7,027 nucleotides of DNA from JAAYDF01 sp964511155 (GCA_964511155.1 CAZEEJ010000232.1:1-7027), one strand, 5' to 3'. Numbered from the stretch's first letter, positions 1 through 5,510 are shown. Translations and numbers: made by a program. The notes: generated by a model not told the origin, from the letters alone.

Positions 1-1
1 C

Positions 2-47
2 GGCCCCCTCCGGGGGCCTTCCTGATACCACGCCCTCTGGGCGTGGT
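2..47. terminator. Two adjacent GC-rich hairpins, possible terminator
   Basis: The first hairpin has a perfect 7-bp stem, GGCCCCC (2-8) with GGGGGCC (12-18), and a 3-nt loop. The second has a perfect 9-bp stem, ACCACGCCC (27-35) with GGGCGTGGT (39-47), and a TCT loop. The first is followed only by TTCCTG and the second by CGATG, so neither has a clear U-tract. They probably mark the 3' end of a gene that lies before the window, and could act in both directions. The structure is directly visible; the terminator role is inferred. Confidence 0.45.
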
Positions 48-55
48 CGATGATT

Positions 56-202
56 GCCAGGACCAAGGCAACTGGTTGCCGTTCGTCAGCTACCCCCGGG
101 CACGTCGATCGACAAGTTGACTCGGTCCTGCATCAACAAGTTGACTTGGTCCTCCATCAACAGGTTGACTCGGTTCTCAGCGAATCGGCACCCCGCCGAT
201 TC
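56..202 (+). repeat. Dispersed structured repeat, long copy (three 24-bp units)
   Basis: The element begins with GCCAGGACCAAGGCAAC (56-72). It continues through CGGGCACGTC (97-106) into three imperfect 24-bp tandem units at 107-130, 131-154 and 155-178, each carrying GTTGACT. It ends in a perfect 8-bp hairpin, GAATCGGC (182-189) with GCCGATTC (195-202), around a 5-nt loop. A second copy lies at 5361-5457 in the same orientation. The first 75 bp (56-130 against 5361-5435) match at 65 positions without gaps. AGGACCAAGGCAAC (59-72) is complementary to GTTGACTTGGTCCT (140-153) at 13 of 14 positions, so the element can fold back on itself. The frame is open on both strands because the unit is a multiple of 3, but differences between copies are mostly non-synonymous in the forward frame, which argues against a protein. 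The family is not one I can name. Confidence 0.85.
107..178 (+). repeat. Three tandem 24-bp units inside the dispersed repeat
   Basis: Units 107-130, 131-154 and 155-178 share the core ATCAACAAGTTGACTCGG with 3-4 differences between neighbours. The period is exactly 24 bp. The 5361-5457 copy of the same element has a single unit (5412-5435), so the copy number has changed by whole units, either by slippage or by unequal recombination. Confidence 0.85.
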
Positions 203-415
203 TCTTACGCACCCGTAGAGGCCATTCGCTTCCTCGGGGGCTTGACCTGGGAGGGGGGCGAGGCGCATACTGAGTGAGGCTCCCGGGCCGGGGCACGAGA
301 TCGCAGCAGCACATCGGAGCGGTGCCCTTCGCGAGCGGTTCGAGCAGATGGCCGCCTGGCGGGAGTGTCCGCACAACGTTTCACCCCGCAAGGCAGGATG
401 ACAAGGAGACTCGTC
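203..415. other. Intergenic leader region before the dockerin protein
   Basis: This is the 213-bp stretch between the dispersed repeat and the start codon of the secreted dockerin protein. I see no convincing gene in it. It holds one weak promoter candidate (242-271) and a Shine-Dalgarno sequence AAGGAG at 403-408. The remainder is GC-rich sequence without a clear repeat or terminator. Confidence 0.5.
242..271 (+). promoter_or_regulatory. Weak sigma70-like promoter candidate for the dockerin gene
   Basis: TTGACC at 242-247 matches the -35 consensus at 5 of 6 positions. It is followed after 18 bp by CATACT at 266-271, a 4 of 6 match to the -10. Transcription would start near 278 and leave a leader of about 140 nt. 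Such matches arise by chance and planctomycete promoters are poorly defined, so this is only a candidate. Confidence 0.22.
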
Positions 416-1510
416 ATGTCCTCGCGATGGTGTCTGATCGTGTTCATTTCGGGGGTATTGGCCGCAACCGGGGCGGCGTCGGCCCAATCCTGGAGCTGCC
501 TGTCGAACGGGTTCTGTCCGCCTGGTTACTTCTGTAAAAAGGCGGACGGCAACTGCGGCGGGGTCGGGTCGTGCACGCCGATCCCGGAATACTGCATCGC
601 GCTCTACGACCCGGTCTGCGGATGCGACGGGCGGACTTACAGTAATGGCTGCGTGGCGGGAATGAAGGGCGTGAGCGTGGCCCACAAAGGGCCGTGCGCC
701 GCGTCCGACCTCTGCATGCACAACGGCACATGCGGGCCGGGCAGCTACTGTGCGAAACCCTACGGCGAATGTCGGGGAATGGGGGTCTGTCAGGACCGCC
801 CCGGTGTCTGCCCGACGTTGTGGGACCCGGTGTGCGGATGCGACGGGCGGACCTACGGCAACTCCTGCGGTGCGGCGGCGATGGGGGTGAGCGTGGCCTA
901 TCGCGGGGTTTGCGGCCGGCCACGTATCACCTCTGCCCGGTCCGCAATGAACCAGGGCAGCAGCAGCTACGGCATCAACCTGCTGCCGGCCGGCCAGGGT
1001 GCGTCGGCGGGCGTCGAGTGCCGGGCGGGCGGGCCCACGGAAGTACTGATCACATTCGACATGCCGATCCAATCCGACTCCACCCCCAACCCGTCCGATG
1101 TCTCGCTGAGCGTGATCGGTGGCGAAGCGGGCGAGGTGGTCAGCGTTGTGCTCGGGACGGACGAGGTCCGAATCGGGCTGGCCGATATCCCTGATGCCTG
1201 TCGCGTCACCATTGCGTTCCCGGGCATCGTCGGTCTGGAGGGCAACCCCGTCGAGGGAATGGTGAGCTTCGGCGTGTTGTGCGGCGACGTGAACGGCGAC
1301 GGATTCGTCAACATCTTCGACCTGGTCACCGTACGCAACGCCATCAATCAGCCGGCAACGTCGAGCACCTGCCGCAAGGACGTCAACGCCGATGGGGCGA
1401 TCAACGTGATGGACTTGATCATGGTTCGCAACGGGCTGGGCGGCGCGCTGCCCGAGGAGCCGGCCCCGGAGGCCGAGGCGGACTCGCCCAGCGAGCCGTT
1501 GGAGGAGTAA
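416..1510 (+). CDS. Secreted protein with two Cys-rich/Kazal modules and a C-terminal dockerin
   Basis: I chose ATG 416 because AAGGAG lies 7 nt upstream (403-408). It gives 364 aa with a clean signal peptide at residues 1-23 (cut after ASA). ATG 398 or GTG 365 are in-frame alternatives. Residues 28-94 and 100-166 are a tandem duplication of a 67-residue module: all ten cysteines align with a constant offset of 72. Each module has a Cys-rich half followed by a Kazal-like half with DPVCGCDGRTY. Kazal domains are known serine protease inhibitors, but inhibition here is inferred. Residues 167-288 look like a beta-sandwich region, of the kind that precedes dockerins in planctomycete proteins. Residues 289-342 form a type I dockerin with two calcium loops (D291, N293, D295, N299, D302; D322, N324, D326, N330, D333). 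An acidic, Pro-rich tail ends the protein. It is probably exported. No cohesin partner is visible in the window, so what the dockerin binds is unknown. Confidence 0.9.
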   Translation: MSSRWCLIVFISGVLAATGAASAQSWSCLSNGFCPPGYFCKKADGNCGGVGSCTPIPEYCIALYDPVCGCDGRTYSNGCVAGMKGVSVAHKGPCAASDLCMHNGTCGPGSYCAKPYGECRGMGVCQDRPGVCPTLWDPVCGCDGRTYGNSCGAAAMGVSVAYRGVCGRPRITSARSAMNQGSSSYGINLLPAGQGASAGVECRAGGPTEVLITFDMPIQSDSTPNPSDVSLSVIGGEAGEVVSVVLGTDEVRIGLADIPDACRVTIAFPGIVGLEGNPVEGMVSFGVLCGDVNGDGFVNIFDLVTVRNAINQPATSSTCRKDVNADGAINVMDLIMVRNGLGGALPEEPAPEAEADSPSEPLEE

Positions 1511-1530
1511 GGAAGCCCCAGAGCCGCGCC

Positions 1531-1606
1531 CAGCAGAGCCGCGACCGTAAGGGAGCGGTTCTTCTCGGTAGCGAGCGACCGCTTCCTGACGGTCGCGGCT
1601 CTGCTG
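1531..1606. terminator. Large 29-bp stem-loop between convergent genes
   Basis: The left arm 1531-1559 begins CAGCAGAGCCGCGACCGT and the right arm 1578-1606 ends ACGGTCGCGGCTCTGCTG. The outer 18 bp pair perfectly; the whole 29-bp stem has one mismatch and one G-T pair. The 18-nt loop carries its own 4-bp stem, CTCG (1564-1567) with CGAG (1572-1575). It lies between a plus-strand gene ending at 1510 and a minus-strand gene ending at 1646, the right place for a bidirectional terminator. There is no U-tract. From memory, GAGCCGCGACCGT-type hairpins recur in planctomycete and acidobacterial genomes, so this may equally be a REP-like dispersed repeat. Confidence 0.7.
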
Positions 1607-1633
1607 TTGAGGCCCTGCTGTTGAGGCTCTGCT
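1597..1633. repeat. 14-bp direct repeat beside the big hairpin
   Basis: GGCTCTGCTGTTGA (1597-1610) is followed directly by GGCCCTGCTGTTGA (1611-1624) and a partial third unit GGCTCTGCT (1625-1633). The first unit overlaps the right arm of the hairpin. On the left side, CAGAGCCGCG also occurs twice with a 15-bp period (1519-1528, 1534-1543). GGAAGC (1511-1516) and AGAGCC (1520-1525) are complementary to GCTTCC (1631-1636) and GGCTCT (1625-1630), so an outer, looser stem is also possible. Confidence 0.7.
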
Positions 1634-1645
1634 TCCGCGGCCGGG

Positions 1646-3349
1646 TTACGGTGCGTTCAGGTTGTCGCCGAGACGGTCGAGGACCGTCGGCTCCTCGAAG
1701 GGCAGCATCTGCACGCGGGCGAAGCGAGGATCGTCCGGGGGCACGTCGTCGTACCACATCAGGGGCGCCCCGCGCAGCACAAGCCGGCGCTGCAGCGTGC
1801 GCAGATCGTTGGCGTTCTCGCGAATGGCGGCGGGGGTGACGCCGCGTTCGAGGCACAGGGCCGCCGTCTCGCCCGCGGCCTCGCCGATGGCCCACTCGAT
1901 GGGGTGCAGGCGATAGCAGCCGTTGCTGATGTGCGTGGTGCCGATGTTCTTGCAGCCCGCCAGCAGGTTGGCCGTGTCCCGTGAGATCAAGGCTCCCAGG
2001 GGAATCTGGAAGGGCTTGGCGGGGTCGATGATCTGCTTGCGACCGCGTTTGGACTCGTGGATGTCGATGGCATACAGCCCGATGCCGACGCTGTCCTCGA
2101 AATGGGCGGCCCGTGGGCCCTTCTGCGTACTGGCGACCAGCTCCTGCTCGAGGATGGTCCTGACCGCCCTCATGCGGCGGGACTCGCGGATGTAGGGGAA
2201 CTTGGCCATGCCGTCGGCGGAGTCCATCACGTCCGTCCGCAGTTTGAACTCCGGGTAGCCCTTCCCGCCCTCGTCGCGTTCGACCTCGTGCTGCAGCCAG
2301 TAGAGCAGGCCGAGACTGAGGTTCTTACCCGCCTGGAGCTGGGCGATCTGCTCGGCCGGCGAGTCGACCAGGATGTTCCCGCCGCGGTAGTCGTTGCCCG
2401 GCCAGTTGATCATGCTCACGTCACGCGGGTAGCGCGGGTCGTCGAACTGGGCGGCGTCGATCAGTCGGCGGTAAGTCCAGAACGGGCCGTAGGTGTTCTG
2501 CACCCGCTCGTACATTTTGTAGGTGATGTTTCCGCGAGTGGCATAAACCAGCGTCATGGTATAGGGCTGCCCGGTCAGGTTGCGTTCGTAGTCCGGCGGG
2601 CGGGGGATGGGATGCTTCTCGCCGGTGTACAGCTCGATGGCGAAGGGGTAAGTGAAGCTCTGCACGTCCTCGGGGTCGTGCGTGTCGGCGGCATGGGGCT
2701 CGCCGGTCTGCTCGCGTGACTCGGCCCCGGTGATGAAGCCGCCCGCACCGAGGGCCAGCAGGTCGCCGAGCTCCGTGGCGTCGATCACCAAGGCACAGGC
2801 GACGCGGTAACGGTGGCGCGAGTCGAGGTCGATGAAGTCCACGGTGGCGACGCGGCCGTCGTGCCTGGTCAGGCCGCAGGGCTTGCAACGTTTGAGGATG
2901 CGCAGCCGGCCGGCGACCACGAAGGGGGCGAGCCGCTCTTCGAGCACCTGGACGGCGGCCCGCGGTTCGAAGCAGAGCCGGCTGACCCACCCGCGGCCGG
3001 GGTTGAGCTGTTCCGTCGCCGCCGCCTCGGGCTTGAGCTTGGTGTGCTCGCGGTACCAGTCGCGGATGGCCCGCCGAAACGCCAGGTAGCCGCGTGTGCC
3101 GCCGGTGGTTTCGATGTAGCGATTCTCGTCCAGGGCACTGACGCCTTGGCTGGTCGCCTGCCCGCCGAGCCAGTCGGTCTCCTCAGTCAGACATACGGTC
3201 CGACCGGCCTCGCAGGCCGCGATGGCCGCCGACACACCTCCCAGTCCACCACCGGCGACCAGGACCTCCGTCGCGATCTCCTCCGCCGGCCGGGCCGCAT
3301 CGTCCACCTCGACGATCCGCAGCTTCTGAACGTCCACCACCTGTTTCAT
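1646..3349 (-). CDS. FAD-dependent oxidoreductase (FAD_oxidored family)
   Basis: The protein is 567 aa, starting at ATG 3347-3349 with GAGGTGA just upstream (3353-3359). Residues 29-52 form a dinucleotide-binding fold, VLVAGGGLGGVSAAIAA, followed by an acidic stretch and WLGGQAT (60-66), which is typical of FAD-binding flavoproteins. VIDATELGD (188-196), FPYIRESRR (384-392) and a C-terminal FAD contact region NLLAGCKNIGTT to WAIGEAAG (461-493) fit the FAD-dependent oxidoreductase family (Pfam FAD_oxidored, from memory). There is no signal peptide, so it is probably cytoplasmic. The substrate cannot be read from the sequence. Relatives in planctomycetes are numerous and often lie near carbohydrate-degradation genes, but no such neighbour is seen here. 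Length and motifs look complete. The gene converges on the dockerin gene and shares the 1531-1606 hairpin as a likely terminator. Confidence 0.9.
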   Translation of the reverse strand: MKQVVDVQKLRIVEVDDAARPAEEIATEVLVAGGGLGGVSAAIAACEAGRTVCLTEETDWLGGQATSQGVSALDENRYIETTGGTRGYLAFRRAIRDWYREHTKLKPEAAATEQLNPGRGWVSRLCFEPRAAVQVLEERLAPFVVAGRLRILKRCKPCGLTRHDGRVATVDFIDLDSRHRYRVACALVIDATELGDLLALGAGGFITGAESREQTGEPHAADTHDPEDVQSFTYPFAIELYTGEKHPIPRPPDYERNLTGQPYTMTLVYATRGNITYKMYERVQNTYGPFWTYRRLIDAAQFDDPRYPRDVSMINWPGNDYRGGNILVDSPAEQIAQLQAGKNLSLGLLYWLQHEVERDEGGKGYPEFKLRTDVMDSADGMAKFPYIRESRRMRAVRTILEQELVASTQKGPRAAHFEDSVGIGLYAIDIHESKRGRKQIIDPAKPFQIPLGALISRDTANLLAGCKNIGTTHISNGCYRLHPIEWAIGEAAGETAALCLERGVTPAAIRENANDLRTLQRRLVLRGAPLMWYDDVPPDDPRFARVQMLPFEEPTVLDRLGDNLNAP

Positions 3350-3414
3350 GGTTCACCTCGCGGCCTTTGTCCGAGCCCAGCCATGCCCCTGTCGTGTGGG
3401 CATCCTGCGCTCGA

Positions 3415-3444
3415 ACGATACCCGGTGTCCCCGCGAAGAGGCAA
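3415..3444 (-). promoter_or_regulatory. Weak promoter candidate for the oxidoreductase
   Basis: On the minus strand, TTGCCT (3444-3439) and TATCGT (3420-3415) are separated by 18 bp, each matching the sigma70 boxes at 4 of 6 positions. Transcription would start about 58 nt before the oxidoreductase start codon. The alternative is read-through from the R-M operon, which ends 161 bp upstream with no clear terminator. Confidence 0.18.
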
Positions 3445-3460
3445 GCGCAAGCGTCGCCAA

Positions 3461-3472
3461 GACTCGCGAGTC
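3461..3472. promoter_or_regulatory. Perfect 12-bp palindrome in the oxidoreductase upstream region
   Basis: GACTCGCGAGTC is a perfect palindrome without a spacer. It lies about 110 bp before the oxidoreductase start and 39 bp past the end of the methyltransferase gene. Its length and symmetry suit a dimeric repressor site, but no second copy or regulator is seen. Chance is a real alternative in GC-rich DNA. Confidence 0.25.
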
Positions 3473-3510
3473 CCCGGCGCCGCAATCGCCTGCCCAACCT
3501 GTCGAATTGT

Positions 3511-4458
3511 TCATCCTATCGGGACTCGACGATTCGTCGCCCTGCACAAAGAGGCATCCTCCCGAACACGCATGCGGCCGTCTTCCTTATCTTGGAAGGC
3601 ATGCAAATACTCGATGTTCCGGGTGGCGAACAGGTCCTGCGATTCCTGCTGCAGCCTTCGCGCGGCCATGCGGGCATATTTGGGCTCAATCTCCACCCCA
3701 ATACTGTTGCGCCCACATTTCATGGCCGCAGCCATCGTTGTTCCGGTTCCCGCAAACGGATCGAGAACCGTATCTCCAACAAAGGAAAACATGCGCACAA
3801 GCCGATAGGCTAACTCCAGCGGAAACGGAGCCGGATGTTCCTTGGTCGACGCGCCGGAAAGCGTCCAAAACTGCTGAAACCACTTGTTAAAATCTTCCTT
3901 CCCGATTCGGCTGAGATCCCTCTGCTCTTCCGTGGGTTTCCTGTACCCACCCGGTTTGCGCTGCATCAGGATAAACTCGATGTCGTTCTTGATGATGGCG
4001 TTCGGCTCGTAGGGCTTTCCAAGAAACTTGGACCCATTACTTACCTCATAGGAAGCATTGGCAATCTTGTGCCAGATGATGGGGTTCAGATTGTCCAGGC
4101 CGATCTTCCGGCATTGAACGCAAATGTCCGCGTGAAGCGGCACAACGACATGTCGCCCGGCGTTTTCTCGCCTGGACAGGCATACATCCCCTACAACACA
4201 CACCAGCCTTCCACCAGGCACCAGCACGCGATACACATGACGCCAGACCTTTTCAAGTTCAGCGAGGAATACCTCATAATCGGCCATGTGCCCCATCTGC
4301 GATGGGTGATCCTCATATCGCTTGAGCGCCCAGTAGGGAGGCGAAGTCACCACGAGATGAACAGACTCGTCAGCGATGAACGACAAATCCCGCGCATCGC
4401 CCAGGATCAACTGGTGCCGGGTCGCCGGAAGATTGGCCGTCTGGCTATTGGCGCTCAT
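3511..4458 (-). CDS. Type II DNA methyltransferase, beta class, TSPPYW (likely N4-cytosine)
   Basis: The protein transfers a methyl group from S-adenosylmethionine to DNA and should protect the sites cut by the nuclease encoded just upstream. I chose ATG 4458-4456 (315 aa) because it overlaps the nuclease stop as ATGA, typical of translational coupling; an in-frame start at 4524 would add 22 residues inside the nuclease gene. The catalytic motif TSPPYW is at residues 38-43, and the cofactor motif DPFAGTGTT is C-terminal at 233-241 followed by GVEIEPKY (254-261). This order (IV before I) defines the beta class. SPPY is usual for N4-cytosine enzymes, although N6-adenine cannot be excluded from motifs alone. 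Residues about 95-225 should contain the target recognition region. All core motifs look intact. GC content is visibly lower than in the flanking genes. Confidence 0.9.
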   Translation of the reverse strand: MSANSQTANLPATRHQLILGDARDLSFIADESVHLVVTSPPYWALKRYEDHPSQMGHMADYEVFLAELEKVWRHVYRVLVPGGRLVCVVGDVCLSRRENAGRHVVVPLHADICVQCRKIGLDNLNPIIWHKIANASYEVSNGSKFLGKPYEPNAIIKNDIEFILMQRKPGGYRKPTEEQRDLSRIGKEDFNKWFQQFWTLSGASTKEHPAPFPLELAYRLVRMFSFVGDTVLDPFAGTGTTMAAAMKCGRNSIGVEIEPKYARMAARRLQQESQDLFATRNIEYLHAFQDKEDGRMRVREDASLCRATNRRVPIG

Positions 4459-5186
4459 GGCTTGTAGCCCTTCAGGTGTGAGACAAGGGAGGCAGCGAGA
4501 CGATGAAAGCCTATGTCTTTGCACGGTTCCGAATAGTGCCCGAGCAGGCCGTCGTCGCGCTTGGACAACAGGAACGCAGTGGCATCATAGTGTCTTTCGA
4601 GGACGAGCTTCTTGCAGAACAGTTCGTATCGTCTGGCATAGGATGCTCCGCGGTACTCGGAAAAGACGTTGAAGTGCGGTTCGCGAACAGAGACGGGTCT
4701 TTGTGATTGCGGGCAGTCTTCCAGAAGAAACAAATAGCCGAGCCAGGGTCGCACTGTTCTCTTATAGGCCTTCTCGCGAAAGGCTGTCCAGAGATCCAAG
4801 GCACTGCCCATTGCCTCTTCGGTCCGATTGTTGAAGTTGTTTCCGAAGGAGGGGCCCACTTGTGATTTGGCCTCGAGTGCCGCGAGCAGCACCCCTTCCA
4901 GAACAATCAACAAGTCCCATTCCTTCGTCGGTCGAAAGTAGCCCGGCAATTCCAGGAAGCGGCTCTGTGTGTAGACGGCATTCTTCGGCACTCCGGCCAT
5001 CGCCGCCAGTTTCTGAAACGCCGTGATGAAGCCGTCCATTTGGGCACCGCCAGTCACGGCGCCGCGAGAGCCCTGATCCGCCTTCCCCGAGTGTTTTTGC
5101 TTGATCGCTTGAGCTTCCCGGACTTCCCAGAAATGAGCAACTCCTTTCCTGGCAAGCCCGGCTGTCATTCGTTCGGCTAATCCCAT
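4455..5186 (-). CDS. XhoI/PaeR7I-family type II restriction endonuclease
   Basis: The protein is 243 aa, close to the roughly 245 aa of XhoI and PaeR7I. The start ATG 5186-5184 has GGAGA 4 nt upstream. The family signature is plain: KADQGSRGAVTGG (35-47), LPGYFRPTKEWD (80-91) and QVGPSFGNNFNNRTEEA (109-125). The PD-(D/E)xK active site is readable as D91 followed by E105-A-K107, so the enzyme should be active. Characterised relatives cut CTCGAG (known for the family); that this one does is inferred. The gene is first in the operon, with the methyltransferase start overlapping its stop. Its base composition is less GC-rich than the flanking genes, which suggests acquisition by transfer. I see no truncation or frameshift. 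Confidence 0.93.
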   Translation of the reverse strand: MGLAERMTAGLARKGVAHFWEVREAQAIKQKHSGKADQGSRGAVTGGAQMDGFITAFQKLAAMAGVPKNAVYTQSRFLELPGYFRPTKEWDLLIVLEGVLLAALEAKSQVGPSFGNNFNNRTEEAMGSALDLWTAFREKAYKRTVRPWLGYLFLLEDCPQSQRPVSVREPHFNVFSEYRGASYARRYELFCKKLVLERHYDATAFLLSKRDDGLLGHYSEPCKDIGFHRLAASLVSHLKGYKP

Positions 5187-5196
5187 CTTGTCTCCG

Positions 5197-5253
5197 TCAT
5201 TCAGGTCTTTTGCGGTACGCCACGCTGTCCTGTACCCTGCCCTTCCAGCTCAT
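5197..5253 (-). CDS. Possible 18-aa leader peptide before the restriction nuclease
   Basis: The frame reads MSWKGRVQDSVAYRKRPE and stops 10 nt before the nuclease start codon. It starts at ATG 5253-5251 behind a strong Shine-Dalgarno sequence GAGGTG (5264-5259, 5-nt spacing), and a -10-like TACAAT lies about 20 nt further upstream. The short gap would allow its translation to affect loading at the nuclease site, as leader peptides do. I recognise no family, and it is much shorter than a C (controller) protein. A chance frame is quite possible, since the same frame stays open further upstream to 5400. Confidence 0.3.
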   Translation of the reverse strand: MSWKGRVQDSVAYRKRPE

Positions 5254-5272
5254 GGCTTCACCTCGGCGGGTC

Positions 5273-5278
5273 ATTGTA
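5273..5278 (-). promoter_or_regulatory. -10-like box upstream of the R-M operon
   Basis: TACAAT on the minus strand matches the -10 consensus at 5 of 6 positions. No good -35 is placed: the closest, TTGGAT, has a 19-bp spacer and matches at only 3 of 6. If it is used, transcription starts near 5266, about 80 nt before the nuclease and just ahead of the 18-codon frame at 5197-5253. Confidence 0.25.
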
Positions 5279-5329
5279 CCACGGGCCAGGCCGGTCGATC
5301 CAACGGGCACAGAGGGGAGCGGGCAACTT

Positions 5330-5360
5330 GGGGTCCGTGACAGGATCGGCGGGGTCCGTG
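5330..5360 (+). repeat. GGGGTCCGTG direct repeat, 21-bp period
   Basis: GGGGTCCGTG occurs at 5330-5339 and again at 5351-5360, the second copy ending immediately before the dispersed repeat. The sequence GGCAACTTG before the first copy (5322-5330) recurs inside the dispersed repeat (5372-5380), so this may be a decayed edge of the same element. Confidence 0.5.
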
Positions 5361-5457
5361 GCCAGGACCAAGGCAACTTGTTGCTGTTCGGCACCCACAC
5401 CTGGGCACGTCCATCAACAAGTTGACTCGGTCCTCAGCAAATCGGCGGCTCGTCGAT
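5361..5457 (+). repeat. Dispersed structured repeat, short copy (one 24-bp unit)
   Basis: This is the second copy of the element at 56-202, in the same orientation. It starts with the identical 17 bases GCCAGGACCAAGGCAAC (5361-5377), carries one 24-bp unit (5412-5435), and is exactly 48 bp (two units) shorter over the shared span to ATCGGC (5446). The terminal hairpin is kept in form, not sequence: ATCGGC (5441-5446) pairs with GTCGAT (5452-5457) around a 5-nt loop with one G-T pair, the same loop length as in the long copy. AGGACCAAGGCAAC (5364-5377) is complementary to GTTGACTCGGTCCT (5421-5434) at 12 of 14 positions. Confidence 0.85.
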
Positions 5458-5510
5458 GCTGTCACGGCCCCGGCGACTTGTCCCGCTGGGCCGGGCGGGG
5501 GGATGGGGCT

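Larger units (their letters stand above)
5187..5510. other. Divergent intergenic region between R-M operon and dus gene
   Basis: This 324-bp stretch separates the minus-strand nuclease gene from the plus-strand Dus gene. It holds the small frame at 5197-5253, a -10-like box (5273-5278), a 10-bp direct repeat GGGGTCCGTG (5330-5339 and 5351-5360, 21-bp period) and the short dispersed repeat copy (5361-5457). An open plus-strand frame runs from 5274 into the Dus gene, but it consists of this repeat DNA and is not a Dus domain. Confidence 0.6.

Noticed and set aside
107..178. Iterons of a replication origin
   Set aside because: Three imperfect 24-bp units resemble iterons in size, but there is no rep gene, AT-rich stretch or DnaA-like box nearby, and the other copy has a single unit.
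107..178. CRISPR array
   Set aside because: The units are directly adjacent and similar along their whole length; there are no unique spacers and no cas genes.
50..277. 75-aa plus-strand frame over the repeat (VDSVLHQQ-type peptide)
   Set aside because: The peptide repeats come from the 24-bp DNA repeat. Both strands are open and the differences between the two copies are mostly non-synonymous, so selection as protein is unlikely.
86..1072. 328-aa minus-strand open frame over the dockerin gene
   Set aside because: It is antisense to a clearly coding gene with signal peptide, Kazal and dockerin motifs; the product is Arg/Pro/Ala-rich without a recognisable domain, as expected of a GC-rich shadow.
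3527..3539. CGACGA-T-TCGTCG inverted repeat at the end of the methyltransferase gene
   Set aside because: It has a 1-nt loop, lies inside the coding sequence and lacks a U-tract, so it is a poor terminator candidate.
2813..3808. 331-aa plus-strand frame crossing the oxidoreductase and methyltransferase genes
   Set aside because: It spans two well-supported minus-strand genes and the gap between them, and shows no domain.
4459..4524. Longer methyltransferase start at 4524
   Set aside because: The extra 22 residues overlap the nuclease gene and show no family similarity; the ATGA overlap at 4458 explains the start better.
5274..5510. In-frame N-terminal extension of the Dus protein
   Set aside because: It translates the intergenic repeat and has no Dus homology; a start at 5511 gives a normal family length.
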